64,000 nt of DNA from assembly GCA_016870215.1 (NCBI GenBank), contig VGCD01000008.1, positions 1-64,000 on the forward strand, in the 5' to 3' direction. This DNA comes from Actinomycetota bacterium. Lineage in GTDB: Bacteria; Actinomycetota; Acidimicrobiia; Acidimicrobiales; Ilumatobacteraceae. A model generated the notes under the pieces. The model did no database searches and had not been told where the DNA came from. It saw only the letters and a list, made by a program, of their open reading frames with translations. Of this stretch, positions 38,774-48,320 are shown in pieces. The position numbers and the translations under genes are program-made. Each line of letters starts with the position of its first letter. The first letter of the stretch is position 1.

Positions 38774-39897
38774 AGATATCGACGCTCCATTCGTGCACTG
38801 ATTCCGCAGACAATTTCGTAATCGATGGTGCCCACAGACGAAGACCAATCAGACACAGTGATTGTCTCGTTGTTGTCGGTGCCAATGAGGGTCACGACAT
38901 CACCAGGCTGCACCCCATCACAATCTGTGACATCGACCATCAACTGATCCATGGTCACTGTTCCGGCAATAGGACAGCGCTTTCCGTGAACCAGCACATC
39001 TTGTGCAGTGGCCCACAGTGCACGGGGAACTCCATCGGCGTATCCGAGAGGAACCGTGGCAATCGTCGACGGGCGCGTCACCGCGCGACGGAGGCCATAT
39101 GACACCGCATCACCAGCAGCAATCATTCGCACAGCACTTACTCGTGCTTTCACTGACAATGCGGGTGTGAATTCGCCGCAAAGTTCTGCCACCCCTGCAC
39201 CTGGCACCAAACCGTAAGTAACGATGCCAGTGCGCACCATGTTGAAACGGGCCGACGGCATCGCAAGTGTTGTTGCGCTGTTGGCAGCATGAACGACACC
39301 GGGGTCTATTCCCTGGCCACGTATCTCATCGAGCACCACGTTGAATGTCGCAAGTTGCCGTGCGTTTGCTTCGTGGTGAGGCTCATCGGCGCAAGCAAAG
39401 TGTGTGAATACTCCGGCGAGAGCGAGGTGCCCTGCACGATGCACTGCCGACACCAGATCGACGGCATTATGTGGATCGACACCGGCGCGATGCATACCAC
39501 TGTCGACTTTCACGTGTACTGCCGCTTCGACACCCGCCTTCGTTGCAGCGTCGTTCAATGATGCGAGCCCCTCATGTGACGTGATGGTTGCGATGAGACC
39601 ATGGCGCACGATGTCCGGGGCTTGCACTGGCGGTTGCTCGCTCAGAATGAGTATCGGCGCATCGACGCCGGCTTCACGAAGACGAACACCCTCTTGCACA
39701 AGTGCGACACACAAGCCACTTGCACCTCCGGCAATGGCAGCCCGCGCAACCTGTACTGCACCGTGGCCATAGCCGTCTGCCTTCACGACGGTCCACACTT
39801 CACTCGGCGCAACCAATTCGCAAAGACGTACAACATTGTGTTGCAGAGCTGTGGTGTCCACTTCAACCCACGCCCACCGAGTAGCTGACGATGTCAT
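38770..39897 (-). CDS. alr: Alanine racemase
   Basis: PLP enzyme that makes D-alanine for peptidoglycan, 375 residues from ATG 39897, which overlaps the nnrDE stop by ATGA. The PLP lysine is in TVVKADGYGHGA (residues 36-47) and the C-terminal catalytic Tyr region SYGLR is present. GYADGVPR follows. Length and motifs are complete. Confidence 0.96.
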   Translation of the reverse strand: MTSSATRWAWVEVDTTALQHNVVRLCELVAPSEVWTVVKADGYGHGAVQVARAAIAGGASGLCVALVQEGVRLREAGVDAPILILSEQPPVQAPDIVRHGLIATITSHEGLASLNDAATKAGVEAAVHVKVDSGMHRAGVDPHNAVDLVSAVHRAGHLALAGVFTHFACADEPHHEANARQLATFNVVLDEIRGQGIDPGVVHAANSATTLAMPSARFNMVRTGIVTYGLVPGAGVAELCGEFTPALSVKARVSAVRMIAAGDAVSYGLRRAVTRPSTIATVPLGYADGVPRALWATAQDVLVHGKRCPIAGTVTMDQLMVDVTDCDGVQPGDVVTLIGTDNNETITVSDWSSSVGTIDYEIVCGISARMERRYL

Positions 39898-41318
39898 TGA
39901 GGGCCACACATTTCAGCCAGCACATGGGCGATTTCGCCGACGACGTCGCGTGCAATGGTGCCTTCGGTCGAGCACAACGAGGCTGCAACGCCGTGCACCA
40001 CCGCAGCCGCAGTGGCTGCCGGAGCTGCATCCATGCCACGCGACAAGAACGCCGCGATGATTCCGGACAACACATCGCCACTACCAGCCGTCGCCAGGCG
40101 CTGGTCACCTGAAGCAACAAGAAATGTGGGCCCGTCCGGAGACGTCACGATGGTGGTGGGACCCTTACGAAGAACGACACACCCGGTGCGCTCAGCAAGC
40201 TGACGAGTTGCTGAGATTTTGTCAACTGCGTGGACATCGCCACCGAGAGATGCGAACTCACCGTCGTGCGGTGTGAGCACCGTTGGGGCAGTGCGTGTCG
40301 TGATACTGGAGGAATCACCATGGGCGTCAACGACCGCAGCCAAACCATCCCCATCGACCACCACCGGAATCGACACGGAGCGCACGACATCGCGCACCAA
40401 CTCTGAGACGTCGTCACCACGACCAAGACCTGGCCCAATGACGAGGGCTGCAAAACGATGCGCATCGGCTGCCACTTGCGCTCCCCAATGAACTGATGTT
40501 AAGTGACGCTGCACCACTTCAGTAGGTAGAGCATTTGAACTCTCAAATGATGAATCGCGCATCGACACATGCACGATGCCCGCACCGGCGCGCATCGCAG
40601 CCGCGCAAACAAGTGCGGCGGCTCCAGTCATACCGCCGCATCCGGCGATCACGCGAACAGCGTGAGACCACTTATGCGCATCACGATTGCGTGGCGGAAT
40701 CCACGCAGCAACATCTGTGGGTTCAACCAGATACGTCGCGACATCATCACAATGATCGACGACATCGACACCAATGTCAGCAATTTCGATGTCTCCGCAC
40801 ACTTGCGGCCCGTCGTTCATCAAGTGACCGACTTTCAATGCCGCGAAAGTAATAGTGCGATCCGCGCGCAACACATCGCCAGCACATGTACCGACATCAG
40901 CGTCAAGCCCACTCGGAACATCAACCGCGAGCACAGGCACACCAAACACCAGCGGTGGCTCCCACGTGCCGCGAAACCCAGTGCCGTATGCGGCATCAAT
41001 GACCAGATCAGCGCGTTGCGAGTCGACCACTTCATCTGCTGCTACGTCTGCAGCGATTACTTCGACCGCTGCTCCCCTGTCGGCGAGTCGGCGAGCTGCC
41101 ACCTTCCCGTCAGCCCCATTGCTGCCCTTTCCGGCGATCACCACGACACGCTTCCCATACGCCCCGCTCAACATCCGAAGCGCTGCGAATGCGACTGCAG
41201 CACCTGCTCGCTCGACCAATACAGCGTGACCATGTTGACCATGACCATGTTGATCAAGAACGGCAATCTGCGCCTCGTCGGCACGACGCATTTGGGTGAC
41301 GGTGACGACCGGAATCAC
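39894..41318 (-). CDS. nnrDE: Bifunctional NAD(P)H-hydrate epimerase/dehydratase
   Basis: Repairs hydrated NAD(P)H. It is 474 residues. The N-terminal epimerase (about 1-200) has VIAGKGSNGADGKVAARRL; the C-terminal ADP/ATP-dependent dehydratase (about 220-470) has VIGPGLGRG, VLTPHDGEF and GSGDVLSGIIAAFL. A GHGQHGH run near residue 25 is repetitive but in frame. Coupled to alr downstream. Confidence 0.94.
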   Translation of the reverse strand: MIPVVTVTQMRRADEAQIAVLDQHGHGQHGHAVLVERAGAAVAFAALRMLSGAYGKRVVVIAGKGSNGADGKVAARRLADRGAAVEVIAADVAADEVVDSQRADLVIDAAYGTGFRGTWEPPLVFGVPVLAVDVPSGLDADVGTCAGDVLRADRTITFAALKVGHLMNDGPQVCGDIEIADIGVDVVDHCDDVATYLVEPTDVAAWIPPRNRDAHKWSHAVRVIAGCGGMTGAAALVCAAAMRAGAGIVHVSMRDSSFESSNALPTEVVQRHLTSVHWGAQVAADAHRFAALVIGPGLGRGDDVSELVRDVVRSVSIPVVVDGDGLAAVVDAHGDSSSITTRTAPTVLTPHDGEFASLGGDVHAVDKISATRQLAERTGCVVLRKGPTTIVTSPDGPTFLVASGDQRLATAGSGDVLSGIIAAFLSRGMDAAPAATAAAVVHGVAASLCSTEGTIARDVVGEIAHVLAEMCGPQ

Positions 41319-41354
41319 CCTTCAAAGCGTACGGAGGAACTGAGCAGAAGGCTC

Positions 41355-41720
41355 TTAGAGAGCAGCCACAACCGCAACTGCGACCGAATCGGTATGGCTG
41401 ATGGACACCATCCAACTCGACACTCCCGCTTGGCGTGCGAGTTCTTCCGCACGGCCTTCGACATGCAGCACCGGTGCACCAGATTCGGCTCGGTCGAGCC
41501 ACACGTCATGGAAGCCGAATGCACCAAGACCCACGCCGAGCGCCTTCATGGTCGCTTCGCGTACAGCAAATCGCGCAGCAAGTGATCGTGGATCATCGGC
41601 GCGTTCCTCGAGCTTTGCCAACTCAGCAGAAGTGAACAAACGCTCGCGCATGCCAGGGCGTCTATCCAATAACGAACGGAATCGTTCGACATCGACGGCA
41701 TCAATACCGATACCACGCAT
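41355..41720 (-). CDS. acpS: Holo-[acyl-carrier-protein] synthase
   Basis: Transfers phosphopantetheine from CoA to acyl carrier protein, 121 residues. GIGIDAVDVERF near the N-terminus and FAVREATMKALG (normally ...KEA..KAL) give the metal-binding Asp and Glu. ATG 41720 begins six bases after the glmS stop; a TTG at 41729 would overlap that stop. The start is therefore not certain. Confidence 0.92.
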   Translation of the reverse strand: MRGIGIDAVDVERFRSLLDRRPGMRERLFTSAELAKLEERADDPRSLAARFAVREATMKALGVGLGAFGFHDVWLDRAESGAPVLHVEGRAEELARQAGVSSWMVSISHTDSVAVAVVAAL

Positions 41721-41725
41721 GGTGG

Positions 41726-44700
41726 TCAATTCGTGCGCCAGTGATCCGCGGTTTCGGATACCGGCAAGATGAGCAAGTCGGCAATCGAAATCTCGGCAAG
41801 TCGATCGTCGCGGAACGAGCCCTCCGTCTCTGTCACCCAGTCGACCAGTCGGTCATAGCGTCGGTCGTAACCCTGCAACACGTTCTTCACTGCAGTTGAA
41901 GTCAACTTGTCATGGAACGACACATGCAACAACGTGAGTCCGGTTGTCTGTGAGCCCTTTATCTCCGGAACGAGAATGACGGTACGACCGTCACTTCGCC
42001 CACGAGCCACCAACACTTCTTGTTCGCTCGCAACACGTCGCTTAGTGCCCACAAGAGAGTTGCTCGCGTCAACTCGCGACTTCAACTCACGAGCAAGACC
42101 ACCTCGATCAACAATCGAGATACTCGCAGAACCAGCAGCGACATCGCCTTCAATGCGATACCGCGTGTAGCCATTCACTGCAGTCACCGCACCGTCTAGT
42201 GCCGCGAGAACTTTCATGGTGCCGTATGACAAACGGTCTCGTGACGCACCTGCATCAATGACGGCGCGAACAAGTGCGCGGTCGAGCAGACCCTCTTCAC
42301 TCCGTGAGATACCAACAGTGATGGTCTTGGCTTGGTGTTTGATGGCATCGACAGGACGAGTCAGTTCGTCGATACCACGTGTCAGCGCAGAAATGAGATC
42401 GTCGAGGAGCACTTCAGGTGATGCGACACGACCTGTGTCGCGTTGGTACGACTCAAGTGGCGACGATGCAGTCACTGTTCGCAACAACGACACAATGCGC
42501 ACTGCAGTTGAAGCCTCAAGGTTGCCGTCATACTGACCGGTCTGCAGTGCATTCTGAAATGCCTGCATTGGAGCACCGATTGCGTCATGCACCCGGGCAA
42601 GTGCATCATCGGCTTGCGCCCCACGCTCAACGACATGCTCGATTGCTTCACGAGCCTCGCGAAGTGGTCGGGCAAGTGCATCAATGGCAAGAGCTGCTTC
42701 GTAACCAAACAAATGCCCCGCCATGGCGGACAGTACAAATGCCAAACTCGACTCAACGACCGGTACAGAAATGACGGCGCTCGCACTATCGAACCGGGAC
42801 TCGCCCTCAGAAGCCACCACTATTGGTAGTGCCTTGTGAGCCCTATAAATAGCCACTTCTTTGGCAACATCAGTGGCAGTGCCGTCAGCAAGACCTGCAG
42901 CGCACACAAGAATCATCGGCTCACAGGACAAGTCGATGTGTTTCTTGTCTTCGGTTACGTCGCACGAGATCGACTTGTAACAGAGCTCGGACAACTTGAT
43001 ACGTACCTCGTGCGCTGCAACCGTGTTCGGGCCGTTACCCACCACCGCCCAATATCGACGAGACGGTGCGAAGCGATGTGCCGCATCGGCGATGGCGGGT
43101 CGCAGGGCGATGACTCTTTCCATTGCGGCTGGCATGTCGCGAAGTGACCGCACGACACGGTCGGTGACTTCGCGGTTCACTCGTCCGGATGCTTCTGCAA
43201 TCGCGCACGACAACAACGCGCCAGCAGCCACCTGGGCATAGAACGCTTTCGTACTTGCCACACTCATCTCGACATCGCGCCCGTCGGAGGTGTAGAGAAC
43301 ACCATGGGCTTTGTTGGCCAATTCAGAACCGCGACGATTCACGATGGCAATAACCGATGCCCCACGATTCTTCAACAGATCAACGGTGCGATTGGTATCT
43401 GTCGTAGTACCACTCTGGCTGACCGCCACCACCAACATGTCGGACATGTCAGTGCGCATGTCAAAGCCGGACAATTCAGTTGCCGTCAGCGCGTCGACGT
43501 GAATGCGACTATCTGACACGGCAGACAGCACAGCAACCATCGAAGTGCCGGCTACTGCAGCTGTACCTTGGCCAATCACCCGAATACGCGTAATTGTGCC
43601 GTTCGCCAACTTCTGTCGGATGTCGTCGGGAAGACTTTCCACCGGAAGATCCGCATGAAAACCACCGTCACGCTCGATGATTCGACCGCGCAACGTCTTT
43701 CTGAAACTCCGCGGTGCTTCGAGTATTTCTTTGAGAAGAAAGTGCGGTGAATCTCCACGATCGATGTCACGTGTCGTGACTTCTGCGGTGATGACAGAGT
43801 CAGTAGCAATCGCAAGTGCCGTGCCGTCGTAGGCGGACATTGAAAGACCATCGATGCTGCCGGCACCATCAGCATCAAGCACCATGATCTGACCACGGCT
43901 TGCAGGTTGATCGGCATGCGCAAGTGCCTCCCCGTCCATACGCACGTACTGCAATGTCTCTTCGACCACCCCATAGGGCTCACTGGCCACGATGTAGCGA
44001 TCTTCCGCAAGACCAATACACAGACCCTGACCGCTTCCGTGAAGCGCAAGCAACATCTTGTGAGGGTGATCGGCGCTGACTAGACCAATCGCCACAGACC
44101 CCTCGAACGACGACACGGTCTTTCGAAACGCTTCAGTCAGTTCATTCTCCGCGCGGAACCTCTGCACGAGAGCCGGAATGACCTTTGCATCTGTCGTGAT
44201 GGGATCAGCGATCTTCAATGAATGGCGAACCTTGAGATCTGCATGATTGTCAACGTCGCCGTTCAACACTCCGATAGCAATGGTTGCTGCAGCCTCACCA
44301 TCTTCTTCACTGGTGACGGGGTGGGCATTCGGTTCAGAGATAATGCCGACACTTGCCCACCGTGTGTGTCCGAGAACGGTGGTTCGCACACCAGGCAATG
44401 ACAGAGCACGACGCAGCAATTCATCGTCCATGATTGATGAACGCATCTTGCGAGTGTTGTCACCTAATTCACCGATTTCAGCTGCCGCTTTGTAGACGAA
44501 CACCAATGAACGCCCTTGAGCACGGACGCTGTTGTTGGTGAACAGCGGGTCGCCACTTCGCTCGCGCAGCATCGATGCGAACGGTTCCTGTGCAGGGTCG
44601 AGAGCTTCGCCCCACACGATGACGCCAACTCCGGCAGAGTCGCGTCCACGTACTTCCAAACGATCGAGCGCAGAAAGCGCCTGTTGGATGCTGTAGTAAC

Positions 44701-45118
44701 CACACAACGCCGACGAAGATGCATGACGACCAGCAAGTGCTTGCACTGCATCGGCGGTACGAAGTCGATCACGGCGAATCGACCAGAGCGGGTCTCGCAC
44801 CGCAGCCACCAAGGCGGCTTCCGCCTCGATATACGCGGGGTTGCCGGTGAGCGAGTCAACACGTTGATCTTCTTCAACTGCGTATGCGTCGAGTGCGTCG
44901 AGCCGTGAGGTCATCGCAGCGACAAGCTCGAGGTTGCCCGCCATCGCTTGCATTCCTGCATCGCCGCGCAACAATTCGTCGACTCGCTGCAAGTGCTGGG
45001 CAACCAATGCATTGTCGCCGCGAGCTGCGATGGCCGAATCGAGGCCGTTCAACACCTCTTCACGACTGGGTATTGCACGACCCGTCGGGCGGGACACGAT
45101 TCCGATGATGCCGCACAT
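41726..45118 (-). CDS. glmS: Oversized glutamine:fructose-6-phosphate aminotransferase
   Basis: Makes glucosamine-6-phosphate for cell-wall synthesis. It is 1130 residues, nearly twice the usual ~610. MCGIIGIV has the Cys2 nucleophile; RGRDSAG (157-163), HTRWA (251), NAHP (264) and the NG of VLNGDVDN are the glutaminase landmarks. SQSGTTTDTN (568) and VASTKAF (620) are SIS-domain motifs. K708, E711 and H727 match E. coli K485, E488 and H504 with exact spacing, and KTITVG (931) matches the C-terminal Lys. About 135 residues are inserted after residue 9, about 100 before KTITVG, and about 190 follow it. Confidence 0.9.
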   Translation of the reverse strand: MCGIIGIVSRPTGRAIPSREEVLNGLDSAIAARGDNALVAQHLQRVDELLRGDAGMQAMAGNLELVAAMTSRLDALDAYAVEEDQRVDSLTGNPAYIEAEAALVAAVRDPLWSIRRDRLRTADAVQALAGRHASSSALCGYYSIQQALSALDRLEVRGRDSAGVGVIVWGEALDPAQEPFASMLRERSGDPLFTNNSVRAQGRSLVFVYKAAAEIGELGDNTRKMRSSIMDDELLRRALSLPGVRTTVLGHTRWASVGIISEPNAHPVTSEEDGEAAATIAIGVLNGDVDNHADLKVRHSLKIADPITTDAKVIPALVQRFRAENELTEAFRKTVSSFEGSVAIGLVSADHPHKMLLALHGSGQGLCIGLAEDRYIVASEPYGVVEETLQYVRMDGEALAHADQPASRGQIMVLDADGAGSIDGLSMSAYDGTALAIATDSVITAEVTTRDIDRGDSPHFLLKEILEAPRSFRKTLRGRIIERDGGFHADLPVESLPDDIRQKLANGTITRIRVIGQGTAAVAGTSMVAVLSAVSDSRIHVDALTATELSGFDMRTDMSDMLVVAVSQSGTTTDTNRTVDLLKNRGASVIAIVNRRGSELANKAHGVLYTSDGRDVEMSVASTKAFYAQVAAGALLSCAIAEASGRVNREVTDRVVRSLRDMPAAMERVIALRPAIADAAHRFAPSRRYWAVVGNGPNTVAAHEVRIKLSELCYKSISCDVTEDKKHIDLSCEPMILVCAAGLADGTATDVAKEVAIYRAHKALPIVVASEGESRFDSASAVISVPVVESSLAFVLSAMAGHLFGYEAALAIDALARPLREAREAIEHVVERGAQADDALARVHDAIGAPMQAFQNALQTGQYDGNLEASTAVRIVSLLRTVTASSPLESYQRDTGRVASPEVLLDDLISALTRGIDELTRPVDAIKHQAKTITVGISRSEEGLLDRALVRAVIDAGASRDRLSYGTMKVLAALDGAVTAVNGYTRYRIEGDVAAGSASISIVDRGGLARELKSRVDASNSLVGTKRRVASEQEVLVARGRSDGRTVILVPEIKGSQTTGLTLLHVSFHDKLTSTAVKNVLQGYDRRYDRLVDWVTETEGSFRDDRLAEISIADLLILPVSETADHWRTN

Positions 45119-45127
45119 GGTTCGAGA

Positions 45128-46450
45128 TTAGTGAGCCTCGTCGGCCGCACGGACCGCATCGGCGAGACTTCCTGCTACTTCTCGGGCGAGCTCGGCAGTC
45201 TCAGCCTCAACCATGACGCGAATCACAGGTTCGGTACCCGAGGCGCGTAGCAACACCCGCCCGTTACCAGCAAGCAAACGTTCGGCGGTCGCTACTTGTT
45301 CAGCGAGAACGTCAGCCGGATCTGCAATCTTGTTGTTCGTTCGCACATTGACCAACACTTGCGGGTACGAGGTCATCACATCTTTTGACACGTGGGAAAA
45401 ATCAGACTTGGTGCGCTGCAAGTACTCCGCAAGCATGAGGCCAGCGAGTAAGCCGTCGCCCGTGGTGGCGTGTGCCGCGTAAATGATGTGGCCACTCTGT
45501 TCACCACCCAAAACCAAATCGCTGTGCTCAAGTGCTTCGAGAACATGTCGATCGCCAACTGGCGTGACCACTACGTCAATGTCGTGCGATTGCATCGCTC
45601 GATGAAAGCCAAGGTTCGACATGACCGTGACGGCCACAGATTTGTTACGAAGGAGACCGCGCTGTGCCAAGTCGATGGCTGCGAGTGCAATGAGACGATC
45701 ACCATCGACAATGTCTCCTGTGGCAGTCACGCCGATGACTCGGTCGCCATCGCCGTCAAAGCTGAGGCCAAGCCCTGCGTGTGCATTCGCCATGTGTGCT
45801 GCCAGGGCTTCCGGATGAGTGGCTCCACAACGGTCGTTGATGTTGGTGCCATCGGGCCCAGCGTTGATGACGTCGACGGCGGCACCAGTGCGGGAGAAAA
45901 CCTTTGCTGCCACTTCTGACATTGCACCGTTGGCACAATCAAGCGCGACCGTGACCCCAGACAGGCGACCCTCACCGATAATCGACACGCGATGGTCGAT
46001 GTACTCATCAAGCAGTTCGGTCGCAGAGTGCACCATCGCCTCGGGAATGCCCTGCTCAGCAGTGCTCACTGCGTGCCATTCACGTTCGATGTCAACCTGT
46101 TGTGCATCGGACAACTTGGCTCCACCAGCAGCAAACACTTTGATGCCGTTGTCTTTCCAGGGGTTGTGCGATGCGGTGATGGACACGCCCACCCAGTCGT
46201 GCGTTTCTGCGATGAAAGCGATTGCAGGTGTCGGCGCCACACCAAGTAGGTGAACCTCTACGCCTTCAGCAGTGATTCCTTGCACAAGTGCAGACTGAAG
46301 TGACGGACCGCTCTGACGTGTGTCGCGACCAACGACGACCGCAGTAGGAGAAAGCACGCGTGCGATTGCACGACCGAGATCGCGGACCGATTCGACGGAC
46401 AAATCCTCGAACGCCGTGCCACGAACACCATCTGTTCCGAAGTGAAGCAT
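45128..46450 (-). CDS. glmM: Phosphoglucosamine mutase
   Basis: Converts GlcN-6-P to GlcN-1-P, the step after GlmS. 440 residues from ATG 46450 (MLHFGTDGVRG); the longer GTG at 46480 lacks family support. Active-site Ser in TASHNPWKDNGIKVF, metal loop SFDGDGDR, sugar loop GGEQSGHII and phosphate-binding LLRASGTEPVIRVMVEA. It forms a pathway pair with the glmS gene 10 bases downstream. Confidence 0.96.
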   Translation of the reverse strand: MLHFGTDGVRGTAFEDLSVESVRDLGRAIARVLSPTAVVVGRDTRQSGPSLQSALVQGITAEGVEVHLLGVAPTPAIAFIAETHDWVGVSITASHNPWKDNGIKVFAAGGAKLSDAQQVDIEREWHAVSTAEQGIPEAMVHSATELLDEYIDHRVSIIGEGRLSGVTVALDCANGAMSEVAAKVFSRTGAAVDVINAGPDGTNINDRCGATHPEALAAHMANAHAGLGLSFDGDGDRVIGVTATGDIVDGDRLIALAAIDLAQRGLLRNKSVAVTVMSNLGFHRAMQSHDIDVVVTPVGDRHVLEALEHSDLVLGGEQSGHIIYAAHATTGDGLLAGLMLAEYLQRTKSDFSHVSKDVMTSYPQVLVNVRTNNKIADPADVLAEQVATAERLLAGNGRVLLRASGTEPVIRVMVEAETAELAREVAGSLADAVRAADEAH

Positions 46451-46497
46451 GACCTTGGGTGTTGAAAGTTGCGCGCACACGGTGCACGCGGCGCGGT

Positions 46498-46893
46498 TCA
46501 GCGCTTGGTGTACTGCGGAGCCTTACGGGCCTTCTTGAGGCCGTACTTCTTGCTCTCTTTGCGACGTGAATCGCGAGTGAGCAGGCCGGCCTTCTTCAGT
46601 GCCGGACGAGTTTCAGGGTCCATCTCGACGAGTGAGCGGGCAATTGCCATGCGCAACGCACCGGCTTGGCCGTTTACTCCGCCGCCGTAGATGTTTGCAT
46701 CGACATCGAAAGTTGTTTCGTTGTTCGTGACACGCAGTGCCTCGATGGCGACCATGCGTTGCGTTGGCGTGGTGAAGTACGCCTCGATTGCTCGACCGTT
46801 GACGGTGACCTTGCCAGTTCCGGTGCGCACGTTTGCGCGTGCGACGGCTTCCTTACGGCGACCTGTTGTCTGTGTGAGCGGTGCAGTTGCCAC
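46498..46893 (-). CDS. rpsI: 30S ribosomal protein S9
   Basis: 131 residues. Ends PQYTKR with the basic C-terminal tail that reaches the P-site tRNA (SRRKESKKYGLKKARKAPQYTKR). GRRKEAVARANVRTGTGKVTVNG at the N-terminus is typical. It follows rplM in the standard pair. Confidence 0.98.
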   Translation of the reverse strand: MATAPLTQTTGRRKEAVARANVRTGTGKVTVNGRAIEAYFTTPTQRMVAIEALRVTNNETTFDVDANIYGGGVNGQAGALRMAIARSLVEMDPETRPALKKAGLLTRDSRRKESKKYGLKKARKAPQYTKR

Positions 46894-46913
46894 GAATGAC
46901 TCCTTGAATTTGT

Positions 46914-47360
46914 TCAGCGCGCCTTGGCAGCGCTGACGTCGAACGGAACGGGATTTTGTGGTGCGTGCGGATGCGTTGCTCCTGCGTACACCTTGAGCTT
47001 CTTCACCATCTGGCGACCGAGTGGGCCTTTCGGCAACATGCCTGCGATGGAACGACGAATTGCATCGTCGGGCTTGCGTGCCAACAATTCGGCATACGAC
47101 TCGCTCTTCAAACCACCGGGGTATCCGGAGTACGTGTAGATCATGCTCTTCTCGGCCTTGTTCGACGTCATGACGACCTTCGAGGCGTTGATGATGATGA
47201 CGTGATCACCGGTGTCGATGTGAGGAGCAAAGATCGGCTTGTGCTTGCCGCGGAGCAGACGGGCGGCTTCGGTACAGATGCGACCAAGCACCATGCCCTC
47301 GGCGTCGATGACGTGCCAAGTGCGTGTGATGTCGCTCGGAGTTGGTGTGTAAGTGGCCAT
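46914..47360 (-). CDS. rplM: 50S ribosomal protein L13
   Basis: 148 residues from ATG 47360. WHVIDAEGMVLGRICTEAARLLRGKHKPIFAPH and the C-terminal MLPKGPLGRQMVKKLKVYAG are the family core. AAGGAAG lies 5 bases upstream of the ATG. It is paired with rpsI as in most bacteria. Confidence 0.98.
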   Translation of the reverse strand: MATYTPTPSDITRTWHVIDAEGMVLGRICTEAARLLRGKHKPIFAPHIDTGDHVIIINASKVVMTSNKAEKSMIYTYSGYPGGLKSESYAELLARKPDDAIRRSIAGMLPKGPLGRQMVKKLKVYAGATHPHAPQNPVPFDVSAAKAR

Positions 47361-47421
47361 GGAACTTCCTTGACGACGGCGGACGACCCGCCGGCTGACC
47401 GGTTTGCACCGGAACCTCGAA

Positions 47422-47451
47422 AGGATACGGGCAGGGTTGGCCGGCCTACAA
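47422..47451 (-). promoter_or_regulatory. Predicted promoter of rplM-rpsI
   Basis: -35 TTGTAG (47451-47446), 18-base spacer, -10 TATCCT (47427-47422). The same -10 and spacer length as the groESL promoter. Composition and spacing only. Confidence 0.4.
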
Positions 47452-47480
47452 CCGCCCCCGCCTGAAATCGGGTCTATTCC

Positions 47481-47501
47481 GCAGGGCAGCGGGTGCCCTG
47501 C
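47481..47501 (-). terminator. Hairpin after truA, possible terminator
   Basis: A perfect 8-bp stem GCAGGGCA / TGCCCTGC with a 5-base GCGGG loop, 10 bases past the truA stop on the minus strand. No clear T-run follows, so it may be a weak terminator or pause site separating truA from the rplM promoter. Confidence 0.35.
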
Positions 47502-47511
47502 CCCCACCTCG

Positions 47512-48288
47512 TCAGTAGCCGACTTCCACAAGGCAGAGCCCGTGCGGCGGAGCCAAGGGGGCGTTCAGCGTGCGGTCTTTGGCCAGCATGATGCGGCGCA
47601 TATCGCTCGGTAGGTGCTTGCCCTGACCAATATCGACCATGAGGCCGACAATCGACCGCACCATCTGATGGCAAAACGCATTTGCCTTTATATGAAAGGT
47701 GAGCACATCGTCGTGTTGCTCCCACTTCGCCTGCATGACATACCGGCCCATCGAGGCCGGTTGCTGCCCAACTTCGGTCGGCGGGCGCTTGCAAAACGAC
47801 GTGAAGTCGTGTTCACCAATGATTGCATCGCATGCAAGACGCATGGCGTGCACACGCAATGGTTCTCGTATGTGCCATGCGGTGTTCAACAGGAATGGAT
47901 CAGGCGTGGGTGCATTCAACACGGTGTATTCGTAGCGCCTCCATTTGGCGCTGAAGCGGGCATGAAAATCTTCGTCAGCCCAAGCGATGTCGCGCACGAC
48001 GATGTGCGGCGCACACAGTGCGTTCACGCTTCGTTGCACTTGTGTGAGATCAGCGTCTGCTGGCACATCAGCGCTCACCACTTGCGCACGTGCATGTACT
48101 CCGGCATCAGTACGGCCTGCTCCGACTATGGCAACAGGTGTGCGCACCACCGTTGACAACGCTTCGTTCAGCCGCCCCGCGACAGTGTCGACTCCGTCGT
48201 TGGCAGCAAAACCTCGAAACGGTGTGCCGTCGTAGGCCACATGCAAACGGACCCGCGCAAGCGCGGGTCCGTCAGTAGATGTCGTCAT
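47512..48288 (-). CDS. truA: tRNA pseudouridine synthase A
   Basis: Forms pseudouridine at positions 38-40 of tRNA anticodon arms, 258 residues. Catalytic Asp in VGAGRTDAGVHARAQVV and NAFCHQMVRSIVGLM near the C-terminus. It follows rplQ by 32 bases, the common actinobacterial order rplQ-truA-rplM-rpsI. Confidence 0.97.
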   Translation of the reverse strand: MTTSTDGPALARVRLHVAYDGTPFRGFAANDGVDTVAGRLNEALSTVVRTPVAIVGAGRTDAGVHARAQVVSADVPADADLTQVQRSVNALCAPHIVVRDIAWADEDFHARFSAKWRRYEYTVLNAPTPDPFLLNTAWHIREPLRVHAMRLACDAIIGEHDFTSFCKRPPTEVGQQPASMGRYVMQAKWEQHDDVLTFHIKANAFCHQMVRSIVGLMVDIGQGKHLPSDMRRIMLAKDRTLNAPLAPPHGLCLVEVGY

Positions 48289-48320
48289 CTCTCGACCGGT
48301 TCACTCACCGGCGACAGTGG

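Noticed and set aside
41220-41260. Repeated catgttgaccatgaccatg tract in nnrDE considered as a regulatory repeat
   Set aside because: It encodes the in-frame GHGQHGH run of the protein and lies inside the coding sequence.
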